Origin: Paratinospora sagittata
Taxonomy: Eukaryota; Streptophyta; Magnoliopsida; Ranunculales; Menispermaceae
Reading direction: 5' to 3'
DNA: 64,000 bases
NCBI GenBank assembly: GCA_035771175.1
Contig: CM069592.1
Coordinates: forward strand, 38,270,198-38,334,197
This document shows, piece after piece, positions 15,021-24,661 of the stretch. Within the stretch, counting starts at the first letter, position 1. Each line of letters starts with the position of its first letter. Made by a program: the position numbers and the translations under genes. The notes beneath the pieces were generated by a model. That model saw nothing but the letters and a program-made list of their open reading frames with translations. It searched no databases and had not been told where the DNA came from.

Positions 15021-17467
15021 TCAGCCTTGGCACATACATTCTGGTATCGGGTAGGCAATAACATCATGGGTTTTCTTCTTCTTCCTTGCTTGTGGTGGTT
15101 TCATTGACGAACCATGCAGCTGCTTCATGATCCTGCTAAAATCCTCTTCTGCTACAGAGCCATTCTCAAAGAAAGGTAGCATTGCTCTCTTGTTGGGCAT
15201 TATATACTTCTTGTGCCCGGCGTACAGCCGCTGGCCCTGCATTGCCCGGCCCATGTTTCCACCGTGCGATGCCATGAAAACGTCACTGCTCAAGGAAACA
15301 ATATAATCAATGGCGGCCAAAGCCGATGACCGGTTGGCATAAGGCTCTACCTCCTTTCCCCTTGCCAACATTTCCTTTGTGACGAAGTTTGGAAATTCTC
15401 TCTTAAGAGGCTTCAGGGCTTCTTCGCCACCAAACGGTTCTCCTCCAGCAAGGTATACCCGAGCATTCTGTGGCGCTCCTAATGCTTTTAATAGCCTGCA
15501 AAATGGCTTCAACTTTTCTATGATGTTTTTCATCAAGGGGAAAAAAGAACAAGACCCAACAAGGAAATTTGGGCCCTGTTTGGTTTCAAATTCAAAAAAT
15601 GTTTTCTGTTTTTGAAAGCAAAGATTCTTGGATAAGTCTTTGATTGACTTATTTTTTGAAAGATTCGAAAAGCTGCTTTTGATAAAACATTGGAATTTGT
15701 GAAGGAAACAAGAAAACAAAAAAAATGTTGTTTTCTTTGTTTCTGAGATAAAAGATAAAAAGTAGTTTTCAAAATTTTTATGTTGAAAAACTGTTTTTGA
15801 GTTCTAAACTAAACAGACCCTTACATTTCATGTTTGTACCTTGCAACTTCTTGTGCGTTAAGAGGGCAAAGCCCAGCTAGTCTCCGGTGAGCATAGCTCA
15901 AGTTCATCCTTCCAGTTAGGAACTCTGGCCGGGACTCCCGTTCCCTTTCAATGATTTCATCGAATTCTAGGCCTAGACCAGTGTGGCACCCTGTTCTGAC
16001 CCATACATCCTTCTCTAGCCTCATATGGAGAGCTACGTATGATCCTTCAATCCACATTCTCCTGGCAAGCCTATTCCCAAGCTCTCTAATTGGAGCTGCA
16101 AATCTTAGAGCATGAAATGCAACCTGCACAAAATATTTCATGAAATCAAATTCTAAACTCTAAACCCTTGATGAAAAAAATCACTGAAGATCTTTGCTAA
16201 AACATGATTACTTTGCGTTTTTTGAACTTACAGGGTGGTAGGCAATATTTACCTTACATCTAAGTTTTTGAAGATCTGATGGAAGATTCTTAGAGAGTTT
16301 GGAATCTAGCCCTTTTAATATCAGAACACCTTCCCTGTTCAACTGTAAGATGGCATAAGAACAACATGAACATTAGTCCTATTTATCAATTCTCCTATGA
16401 AGTTGGATTGGATTCAATAGATTGATTAGAAATAGCAAGAATTATGATAAGAATATTTTTTTTTCCCTACTGTTTTCAAGAATTTGGCGCGGATCCACCA
16501 GGGAGAAACGCCAAGAGGAATTTGGGTTTCAACAGTCTTTCTTGAAACAAGATGAGTAGAAGGAAGAGATAACACAATTCGAACATCCGCTTGTAAAGTT
16601 TTCTTGAAGTGTTCAACATCGAAAATGTCTGAAAATTCACTGCAAATATCACAACACAATGATCACCTTCAATCCAACAAACAAAAAAAACATAAAGAGT
16701 TCGTGGAAATTCAAATATGCCCACATCATAAAATCATCAAACACAAAGAACTGACTAGTTTTTTTTTTTGATCAATTTGGGTCTTTTTATTTAGCTTACC
16801 TTTCATCACCCCAGATGAAATTAACCTGCAAAACAGGAACTACCAATGCAGCTTCAAGAATCCTTGCAATGACCACAGCATCAACAATCTGTTTCCTCTG
16901 CTGGTTCAATCCACCTGAAGCCACAACAACTAGATACTTCATCTTTTCCTTTGAGATCTTCGCGGATGCTCTCCGGTACTTAATACTGAACTCCAAACAA
17001 GGCCGGAATCGGGCATCCTCCGGCTGCCTCCAGAACTCCCTCTCCTCATCTGTCATGTTCCCAGTGATCCCATGAGCCGGCAACAACACCATTGCACTGT
17101 GAGACAATCTGGGCTTGGCCTCATTGGGCAATTCAGGCATCAAAAGAGAAGAGAAAAGGAGATGACAATGGAACAATGGAGATGAAAAAGATGAAGAAGA
17201 AGCTGAGAATAATGTTGAAGGAATCAAAGAAGAGCAATGTTGTGTGGAGATGGTTAAGGAGAGAACTTTGGAAACTCCAAAGAAAGCTAAGATTGTGAAG
17301 AGGAAGAGGAAGAAGGAGAAATTGGGAGATGAACAGAGATTATTGTTAGTATTGGGAGATCTTGGATTCTTTCTAGGAGAGAAAGGAGAGATCAGGGAAA
17401 TAGATTGCAAGAAATTTGATGGGTTTTGTGTGATTAAAGGGTTCTTCATGTTCTTTGATCTTGCCAT
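15021..17467 (-). CDS. Plant O-fucosyltransferase-family (GT106-like) protein
   Basis: Type II Golgi membrane protein of the plant GDP-fucose O-fucosyltransferase family (DUF246-like). Exons: 16800-17467, 16471-16639, 16253-16342, 15840-16123 and 15021-15495 (stop TGA), total 1686 bp, 561 aa. A hydrophobic segment near residues 50-70 (FSFFLFLFTILAFFGVSKVL) is the signal anchor. Family motifs follow: KYLVVVASGGLNQQRKQIVDAV (donor-site region), FIWGDE, HALRFAAPIRELGNRLARRM, ALHMRLEKDVWVRTGC, NARVYLAGGEPFGG, and the C-terminal SSDVFMASHGGNMGRAMQGQR with the conserved Asp/His-Gly-Gly-Asn. MARSKNMKN was chosen as start; the open frame extends further upstream to 17632 but that part looks like 5' UTR. 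The acceptor sugar or protein is not predictable. A partial copy of its 5' end lies at 40,945. Confidence 0.9.
15571..15820. mobile_element. MITE-like element in O-fucosyltransferase intron
   Basis: The left end GGGCCCTGTTTGGTTT (15571) and the right end AAACTAAACAGACCC (15806-15820) are imperfect inverted repeats, and the interior is AT-rich with internal self-complementarity. This is a short non-autonomous DNA element. The superfamily is uncertain because no clean target duplication is seen. Confidence 0.6.
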
Positions 17468-18832
17468 GATTTCTGAATTGTCTTCTGCAACTAAAATCTT
17501 CTTGTGTTCTTGGTAGTGTGAGCTTTGTTTGTTAGAGCAGTAAAAGCAGGTTTTTACTCTTCTTGAACTTGTGTGGGTAATCTTTAAAATGGCCTTATTT
17601 GAAGTTAATTTGCTTTCATTTGTAGTAATCAATCAGCAAGTCAACATAATAGAATTCTTCATTTTTAATATTAAAAAATAACTAAATATGAAAATATTAA
17701 AAATATTAATTTGTTTAGAAATATTCAGATAGATGTATACTAGTTTAGAACCTCATACGATGCACAGGCGTAGTAAAAGTATGGTAGAAAAATTCCTGTT
17801 AGATAGTAAATTGAATGTTTGATTATATAATAGGAATATGTAAAAAGTGTTATAGAATATATTTCCTCTTGTGAATAGAGAGATAAAATATTTAACATTA
17901 ATGAATTTTTTATGGTTCAAATTGACAAATTATATCTTCATATTTGATTTCTAATTGCCAACATTTTAATAAATGTTAGGATATACATATATAATTACCA
18001 AAAAAAAAAAAAGGATATACATATATAATGAATTTGTTATATTTGAAATAATTTGTATTCAATATTTATAGTTTAAAAGTACATTTTAAAGTAATGAAAT
18101 TGTTTTTTATTACTTTATATTAGTTCTCTTAATGCCATTTCTTCAAACAGTTTGTGATAAAATGAAAAAGGAAAATGAAAACCATTCTCCAAATTAATAA
18201 GTCCTTTTTTTTTCTGATTTTCTTAATTCTCGATCACCATGTGTTAAAGTAAGGTAGAATTTTGTATATATATAAAAAAAGTAAGGTATAATTTAAAATA
18301 ATGGCATTGTTTCTATTATTTTGTATTTCTTCTGTTAATGACATTTCTTCAAACAGTTTGTGATAATAAATTGAAAAGCAAAATGAAAACCAAAAATTGC
18401 AAAATATATAATCCAATCCATAAAACTATTTTGGGTATGTAATCCAAATTCAAATATCCCAGCAGCAATTTTTAAAAAAAATTAAGCATAAAAGATGTGA
18501 AGAAACAACAAAGAAGAAGAGAGAGAAGAAGCTAAATAGTGAACAAAGAAGTGTAATTGTTGATGTTGTCCCTCCTCTAGTAACTGGTGTTCGGCGTCCT
18601 CTGGTGTGACTTCCAGAAACAAACAAAGAGAAGGGAGGCAGAGAGGAGAACAAAGAAGCAAGAGAGTGAAGAAGTTTAAAAAAAAAGGAAGAAACAAAGA
18701 GTAAACGCAACACTTGAAAGGGTGTTAAATGCCGTAAATCGTTAATAACGTACCCGTTAAATAGATATATGGTGACTTTGATTATTAATCAATACAAGTT
18801 TGTAGGCCCACCCGATGGGCGGCGTTAATAAA
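17468..18832. other. O-fucosyltransferase upstream region and AT-rich spacer
   Basis: The first ~200 bp are the 5' UTR and proximal promoter of the O-fucosyltransferase gene. The rest is AT-rich. Two similar ~90 bp stretches (around 18110-18215 and 18298-18400; shared ATGNCATTTCTTCAAACAGT) form a local direct repeat. A GA-rich tract lies at 18,485-18,690. No gene is supported. Confidence 0.45.
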
Positions 18833-19304
18833 ATAATACTACTATAGACTCAATTTAGATTTACTAAATATGCTACCATTCTGTGTAATAAATATTGATG
18901 TTAAGAATAATATTAACTAATTGATTAAAATATAATTATATAGCATTCATCATTTGTTGTCTACACGAATTAAAAAAAAATAATTCATCTTCAATTTTTC
19001 ACTATTATAGGTTGATATAAATATTTAATCATATATATATCATCGTAACATTTTGATTGAAATTTATGATGCATGAATTTTTGTCAAACAAAAAGAAAAA
19101 CCATTCTATTTCTTTTAAAGCTTCTATTAATAAAATACCATTAAATTAGATAATATAAAATTCGTAGTCATGCATTTATTTACAACCTTTATAAGTACAT
19201 AAATATGACAAAATGATGACTAACATTACATATATGATGATGCAACAACGAAATGGTTTTGGAAACTTATCACATATATAAACGAAATGAACAACTGGTC
19301 AAAG
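18833..19304. repeat. Long direct repeat, copy A
   Basis: About 470 bp aligning by eye with 26,648-27,115 at high identity. Shared blocks include AGACTCAATTTAGATTTACT, GTTAAGAATAATATTAACTA, CATCATTTGTTGTCTA, ATATATATCATCGTAACATT and AAACGAAATGAACAACTGG. The copies differ by point changes and short indels. Both copies have the same orientation and bracket the LOG-to-RKD block. In copy B the homology stops where the RPA/Helitron remnant begins, so the repeat is probably a terminal part of that transposon family. Confidence 0.8.
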
Positions 19305-19799
19305 GAGTGGTTGAGAAAGAAAACAAAAGAAGAAAGAGATGAAAGAAAAGAAAAAAACAAATAGTGAGAGGTATTTACAATGACATATACCAAACTGCTC
19401 ATTCGTGTGTAATTAGAAAATGTAATTAATTACCACGTGACGCTTACTTATTTAACAAATATTTATATAAATATCTGCTTCTTATTATTATTCAAAGTTT
19501 TGCAACAAACAAACACTATATAGCTAGGTAAATTCATGCTTGAAATATATAGGTGGTTGTATGTCTTCTTCATTTAATTGTATAATATACAAAAGTAAAG
19601 TGTCATATAACATTTATCTAATATTACATATTTTTATATTCATAGGTTATATTACATTTATACATCTATTATGAGTTATATACATATATACATATATACA
19701 TATATACATATATATATACACATGCACGCACATTTAGAGGTATACATTAATTTAATACGCCCACGCATAATAATATGGTACATATGTTGAAATTATTGG
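19305..19799. other. AT-rich spacer
   Basis: Contains a short purine-rich tract (~19310-19365) and a (CATATATA)n-type microsatellite around 19,680-19,715. No coding or RNA feature recognised. Confidence 0.4.
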
Positions 19800-20135
19800 C
19801 AGACCGGACTCCATAAGGTCGTGCCAAAAAACATCATACAAATTTTCAGGGTACCTAGTCTCCGCTTCGTTATCTAGAACGACTCTTATAGTAGGTCAAC
19901 CAATGATGGACCAATAAACCATTAGCGTGCTTGTTTCTCTTGGAGACCAACAATAAATGAAAGTTTCATCGATTTCGAGAAAAGGCCGATCTTCATTATC
20001 CACAATTTGAGGTTGGAGCCCGTAATCATACAGATGGTCTTGTAACTTCATCATTAATGACTCAAATATTGTTGGATTAAGTAATCTATAAGAAAATTCT
20101 CTGGCCAGCATGAAGCAATTTGGGTTCTCATCCAT
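19800..20135 (-). pseudogene. Unrecognised protein-coding remnant
   Basis: Minus-strand frame from Met at 20135 gives MDENPNCFMLAREFSYRLLN...RPFLEIDETFIYCWSPRETSTLMVYWSI, then a TGA at 19896. The same frame continues with coding-looking sequence (PTIRVVLDNEAETRYPENLYDVFWHDLMESG) down to about 19800. Balanced amino-acid composition on both sides of the stop, in a very AT-rich area, suggests a former gene with a premature stop. I do not recognise the family. Confidence 0.4.
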
Positions 20136-20313
20136 TTATCGAGTATTTCACGGGTGTATTGTCTGCATGTTTATCAAACATACCAAGATTAGAGTGTTTA
20201 AATGAATGGTCAGAGAAGAAACACAAAGTCAACGAAATAGTAAATTCCTTGTTAACAAAAAGAAATATAATGAAAACAAAGTAGAAGAACAAAGAAACGT
20301 ATTTGTCGATAGA

Positions 20314-20378
20314 TAGGGTTAAGGGTTTAGGGTTTAGGGTTTAGGGTTTAAGGTCTAGGGTTTAGGGTTTAGGGTTTA
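20314..20378 (+). repeat. Interstitial telomeric repeat tract 1
   Basis: About nine TTTAGGG-type units with a few variants (TTAAGGG, TTAAGGTCTAGGG). This is the plant telomere repeat at an internal position, 400 bp upstream of the LOG start codon. Confidence 0.85.
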
Positions 20379-20468
20379 CTGTTTATTTGCATGCCGGCAG
20401 CTAGCAATTGTTGCTTTTGTCATCGAAGTTACTGTTGCACAGCACGCCTGCAGCCACACTTGCTGACT

Positions 20469-20590
20469 TTTGTCAGCACGCTTTCCTGCTCATCGACACT
20501 GGTGTCGGCTGTTCATCCACATGCTTGTCGGTCCTGTTCATCAGTACGCTCCTCAGCACACCTTGTCGGTCATGTTCATCAGCACGGTCA
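20469..20590 (+). repeat. GTTCATC/GCACG minisatellite, cluster 1
   Basis: Degenerate tandem units of about 24-33 bp built on TGTTCATCAGCACG and TTGTCGGTC: CTGCTCATCGACACTGGTGTCGG, CTGTTCATCCACATGCTTGTCGG, CTGTTCATCAGTACGC, ATGTTCATCAGCACGG. The same unit recurs at 24,180. It is short, degenerate and lacks conserved repeats with unique spacers, so it is a minisatellite. Confidence 0.65.
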
Positions 20591-20778
20591 TCACCTTGAA
20601 GAGTTGAAGTTTTGGTTGCAGCCCTTAACAGATTGACAATTTCCTCTCCTCTTGTCAGCAGAGACCAGTGAAGAGTCACCTTCCTGTGTTCGTTTCTTTT
20701 GTATAGATAGGAGGAGAACTTACAAAAGTTGGAAGAGATATTTGAGCGGAGCGGAAAAAAATTAAGTGATTGATAAGC

Positions 20779-21680
20779 ATGGAGAAGGAGATAGTGAAGT
20801 CAAGGTTTCGAAGTGTTTGTGTGTTTTGTGGGAGTAGGGCCGGGAAAAGAGATTGTTACAAAAACGCTACTCTTGAGTTAGGTGAAGAGCTGGTAATTTA
20901 TTCATGATTGTACAAACGTTTTTTTATTTTGTTCCTACGACTTGTTTTCTTTGGCATGGTTTGGTTGGTGGGTTATGTCATATGTGCCTCATTGTTTAAT
21001 ATTGAAGTGTGTTAATTGTTTGAAGATTTCAAGGAATTTGAACCTTGTTTATGGTGGTGCGAGTGTGGGTTTGATGGGTTTGGTTTCTCAGGCTGTTTAT
21101 CAAGGTGGAGGACATGTTCTTGGGTAAGTAATATTAAGGACCAAGTACATAAATAATCTATTTTTATCATATATTTTTCAGGAGTTTTGTTTATTTTTTG
21201 AGGCTCCTTTTTTAATTTATGTTTGTTGGTGGATTTTGTGGACAGAATTATTCCCAAAATGCTTATGTGCAAAGAGGTTTGTAATCGCATTATGCTTAAG
21301 TAAAGTTCTCATTTTACTTTTTCCTAAGTATTTTCTCATTATCATTTCATGGGATCAGATAGTTGGAGAGACAGTTGGGGAATTAAGAGTAGTTGCCGAC
21401 ATGCACAAAAGGAAAGCTGAAATGGCTTGCCATTCTGATTGCTTTATTGCATTACCAGGTCATTTGTTTCAGTTGGAATTGTTATCACTTTATTCAGAAT
21501 ATATTATCACATATAAGTTAACCTTCGAAAAAGGCTATAAAAGATTTCTATTTCAATAACTATACAGGTGGTTATGGGACATTGGAAGAGTTATTGGAGG
21601 TCATTAGCTGGGCGCAACTTGGGATCCATGACAAACCTGTAAGCAAATCAAAACCCACTGCATTCATTTATCTATCAAGC

Positions 21681-21711
<31 letters not shown>

Positions 21712-22187
21712 AAAACTCAAGCTAAGCTGGGTACGGCGCTGAACGGTCCCCCACCATCACGGTTGGATGCGTATATATAATTCATGATTTTCCAAGCTTT
21801 ACTAAGTAGTCGTAAGTAAGCTGCAGGTGGGGTTGCTTAATGTTGATGGGTACTACAATGATCTACTTACCTTCATAGATAAAGCAGTGGATGATGGGTT
21901 CATTAAAATGTCTCAGCGTCACATAGTCGTTTCGGCTCCAAATGCAAAGGAGCTCTTACAGAAACTCGAGGTTTTATTTTCTTCAATAAATTAGTCCTTC
22001 AAGTTCGATTGTTGCTCATCAATACAAAGCATAGATATATAAAAGTAATTCACTTTGTTAAATTAGTATACTGAATTTTGGTCTTTTTGTCCCTTTTGGT
22101 GGTTAGGACTATGTACCCGCTCATGAGGGTGTTGTTGCCAGGGCAAGGTGGGAGGCTGTGCAAGAAGAGTTTAATGTGCCGGTGTAG
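20779..22187 (+). CDS. LOG: Cytokinin riboside 5'-monophosphate phosphoribohydrolase (LONELY GUY)
   Basis: Converts cytokinin riboside monophosphates directly to active free-base cytokinins in the cytosol. Exons: 20779-20892, 21026-21123, 21246-21276, 21359-21458, 21568-21638, 21827-21970 and 22107-22187 (stop TAG), total 639 bp, 212 aa, the usual LOG length and seven-exon structure. It opens with [18 protein letters not shown], then [12 protein letters not shown]. The two family signatures are complete: [28 protein letters not shown] contains the active-site PGGxGTxxE and the upstream Arg/Lys. The C-terminus has [13 protein letters not shown]. All splice sites are canonical. The 5' flank is unusual: an interstitial telomere tract and a minisatellite lie 100-450 bp upstream. 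Likely functional. Confidence 0.95.
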
Positions 22188-22822
22188 CCTGAAGTGGCTC
22201 TTCAATAAGTGGACCACAGTTGAATTCTGAATGTAGCATATATATATATCATATATTTATAGTCATTTGCTCTGTGTAAGATTTACAATGGTCGATCTCC
22301 TCCATTTTGTGGAAAGAAATGTAAAATCTTGTTTATTTGAATAGAATTGTTGTTTGATTTGGCCTGAACTCGATGTTGAATTTTATTGTCAATTACAAAC
22401 AAAATTGGCTTTAAGAAAAGAGAAACAAAAACTCAAAAGTCAGTGATGTAGGGAATGAAGTTTCGAGATTGTTTCTTCACGTATGAGGATAACGACTACT
22501 ACATTGTCTTTGTGAGTATAAATATGAGTAGTGTTCTGAAGGAAATTTATTACATTCCAGTGTTTACTGGACTTTGTTCATGGGTAACATGTTTGTAAAC
22601 GTTCACCAGCTGAGGCCAAAGTTAAATTTAGAATGTATGGAGATGGAGATATATATATTTGTATAGCTAAATATGGTTTAAACAATGTAAATAAGAAAAG
22701 AGACCAACATTGACACATTATGACAATTTATTACTTTTAACAATGAATAACTTCATATCACATGACATAAAAGTCATAATTGGTGTATGTTGGTTGCAAG
22801 TTGATTTGTTCATGGTGCAGAT
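22188..22822. other. LOG 3' flank
   Basis: Contains the LOG 3' UTR and AT-rich spacer with a (TA)n run near 22,240. No gene recognised. Confidence 0.45.
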
Positions 22823-23978
22823 ATGAGTACCAACAATGGTGTTAACAATGAAGGCAGACTGCAAACCAACAGATGTCAAGAACATTCCATCAACTCGTCT
22901 GCAAAAAAAATGAAAAAGACAATGTTTGTAGACACTACTGGAGGAAGTGAAACAGGGGTGGGACAAAAATGTGATGGTGGTATTCAAGCAATTTTATTGG
23001 ACCATATAAACAAAAAAAAGAGAAGTGAACAATCTTTAGGTAGATCTGATTCACTTAAGAGTTTGAAAGGTTGTAGAGGCAAAGTAAAATTTGTAGCAAT
23101 GTCTTCGGGAAACAAAGATGAAATAGAACAACAGGAGAAAGTAAAAGCAACAAACAACGATGAGGATCTGGTTTTCTTGCATGGGTCTAGTTTAAGGGGG
23201 AATAAAGATAAGTTCGTTGACATCCCCAATGCAACAATAGAAAAATATTTGTTGATGTCAAGAGGGGAGAAATGGGAAGAAGCTTGCCGCCATTCTTCAG
23301 AGGTAAGTGATAGAACAATTTTGGGTTTAATCATATTCACATTAAGCATTTTTTTAAGCCAACCTATGATTTTGTTTAAACTTTTGTGTTGCTTATGTTT
23401 TTATTAAGGCAACATTACTCTACCATATGATATTCTAAGAGTTAAAGCATGTGTTGGAGTATTCAAATCAAAATGTTCAAGTCCAAAAGAAGTTTGAGAC
23501 TTTGACGAAAAAAATTAATAAAGAGGCTGAGGCCAGAGACTATCGTTCTGCTTGCATGGAAAGCTCGATAAGAGATCTGACTGAGGAGATGAGGAAAATG
23601 AGGCAAGAAAATGATAAATTACGCAAGTTATTAGCACAGGCTTGGACAACAAAGACAGAGCTTCGACATGAGAGAGACCATTTCAAGAGTATTGCAGATG
23701 ATAGTCAAGGTAAAAGCTTTTTGCCAAACATATCTTATAAGGGTTTACCAGAGAATTCACATATTTTATCTTTAATGAAAGAAATCTACAATGCAAATCA
23801 AAATGTTGCCTTGAATACTGATAGTAACATGAATGAGAGTGCTATGGTTGGTTCGCAATTTCGAACACTCCCGAACATTAAGAGCCATGTTGGCTTTGCC
23901 TTCAAAAATTCTAAGATTCCTCTCGGACCAAACAGTAGCAAAAAAGGCCACTCTCCCAACATCTTTAGACTTCCATAG
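22823..23978 (+). CDS. Unrecognised protein with C-terminal coiled coil
   Basis: Two open frames that could be joined exons. The first (22823 to the GT donor at about 23301; ORF starts MSTNNGVNNEGRLQ) is rich in Lys, Ser and Asn and ends ...SRGEKWEEACRHSSE. The second (ORF 23451-23978) has a long heptad-rich helix, FETLTKKINKEAEARD...SSIRDLTEEMRKMRQENDKLRKLLAQ, then a low-complexity tail ending NIFRLP. The frame stays open through ~1 kb of AT-rich DNA with plausible codon use, which argues against chance. I do not recognise a domain. It lies between the LOG gene and the transporter exon in the same accessory block, so it could be a captured gene fragment or part of a transposon gene set. Confidence 0.42.
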
Positions 23979-24103
23979 AAGATCACTTAAATGAGAAAGG
24001 GTAAAACATTCGCTGCAATTAGAAAGGACCAAAAGCTTCCCAGCTGACGACCAAAGCCATCTATGACATGAAATAACAATATAAAAATAATTAACTCATA
24101 CAG

Positions 24104-24174
24104 TTAGGGTTTAGGATTTAGGGTTTAGGGTTTAGGGTTTAGGGTTTTAGGGTTTTAGGGTTTAGGGTTTAGGA
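24104..24174 (+). repeat. Interstitial telomeric repeat tract 2
   Basis: Eight to nine TTTAGGG units with TTTTAGGG and TTAGGA variants, about 190 bp upstream of the transporter first exon. Confidence 0.85.
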
Positions 24175-24179
24175 TGCCC

Positions 24180-24272
24180 TCCTGTTCATACGCACGATTT
24201 GCTGTTCATTAGCACGCCCCTCCTGTTCATCCGCACGCGTGTCGGTTCATCCGCACGCTTGTTGGTTCTTTT
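24180..24272 (+). repeat. GTTCATC/GCACG minisatellite, cluster 2
   Basis: Units such as CTGTTCATACGCACG, CTGTTCATTAGCACGC, CTGTTCATCCGCACGCGTGT and GGTTCATCCGCACGCTTGT, clearly related to cluster 1 at 20,469 and likewise placed just after a telomeric tract. Confidence 0.65.
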
Positions 24273-24359
24273 GAGTGAGGTCTACTACTGCTAGTCTTAT
24301 TTTTTGGGGGTAGTGGAGTTGGTAATTGAGTTTCTTGGAGAAAGAAGAGAAGAAAGATT

Positions 24360-24468
24360 ATGGCAGGAGGAGGAGCTCCGGCGCCGAAACAGGATGAGTT
24401 GCAGCCACATCCGGCGAAGGAGCAGCTGCCCATCATTTCTTACTGCATTACCAGCCCTCCACCATGGC
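24360..24468 (+). pseudogene. Orphan first exon of a nucleobase-ascorbate transporter (NAT)
   Basis: Encodes MAGGGAPAPKQDELQPHP, AKEQLPIISYCITSPPPW, which is the characteristic cytosolic N-terminus of plant NAT/xanthine-uracil permease family proteins and stops exactly where the first membrane segment would follow. The likely donor is GTCAGT after 24468. None of the ~12 membrane spans is found downstream; instead the RKD gene starts 200 bp later. A captured 5' exon, possibly with its promoter, is the simplest reading. Confidence 0.75.
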
Positions 24469-24661
24469 GTCAGTTCCTCACTTCTTTCTTTTTTCTTTTG
24501 TTTTTCGTAATTTTTTTTTATTGTTCTGGTTTGGCTTTTAAGAGAAATCTCCCAATTATGCTTGTTAAGAAAGTTTGTTTTTTTTTAGTTTTCTTTCTAT
24601 CTGAATCCATGTTGGGTCTTTTTTTTGTGTAAAGTTTTTTATTGTGATTTTGTTGTCACTG

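Noticed and set aside
17092..17516. Lysine/glutamate-rich plus-strand frames opposite the O-fucosyltransferase first exon
   Set aside because: Antisense shadow of Ser/Leu/Phe-rich coding sequence.
20314..20378. Possible true chromosome end
   Set aside because: Tract is short, degenerate and flanked by genes on both sides; a second tract lies 3.8 kb away.
20469..20590. CRISPR-like repeated GTTCATC motifs
   Set aside because: Units are degenerate and contiguous without unique spacers, in a plant nuclear genome.
22984..23349. Minus-strand frame opposite the coiled-coil gene
   Set aside because: Complement of a Lys/Glu/Asn-rich coding strand; no independent support.
24644..24661. Upstream Met (MILLSL) as the RKD start
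   Set aside because: The stretch is T-rich and looks like UTR or intron end; MMMMNF or a spliced upstream exon is more plausible.
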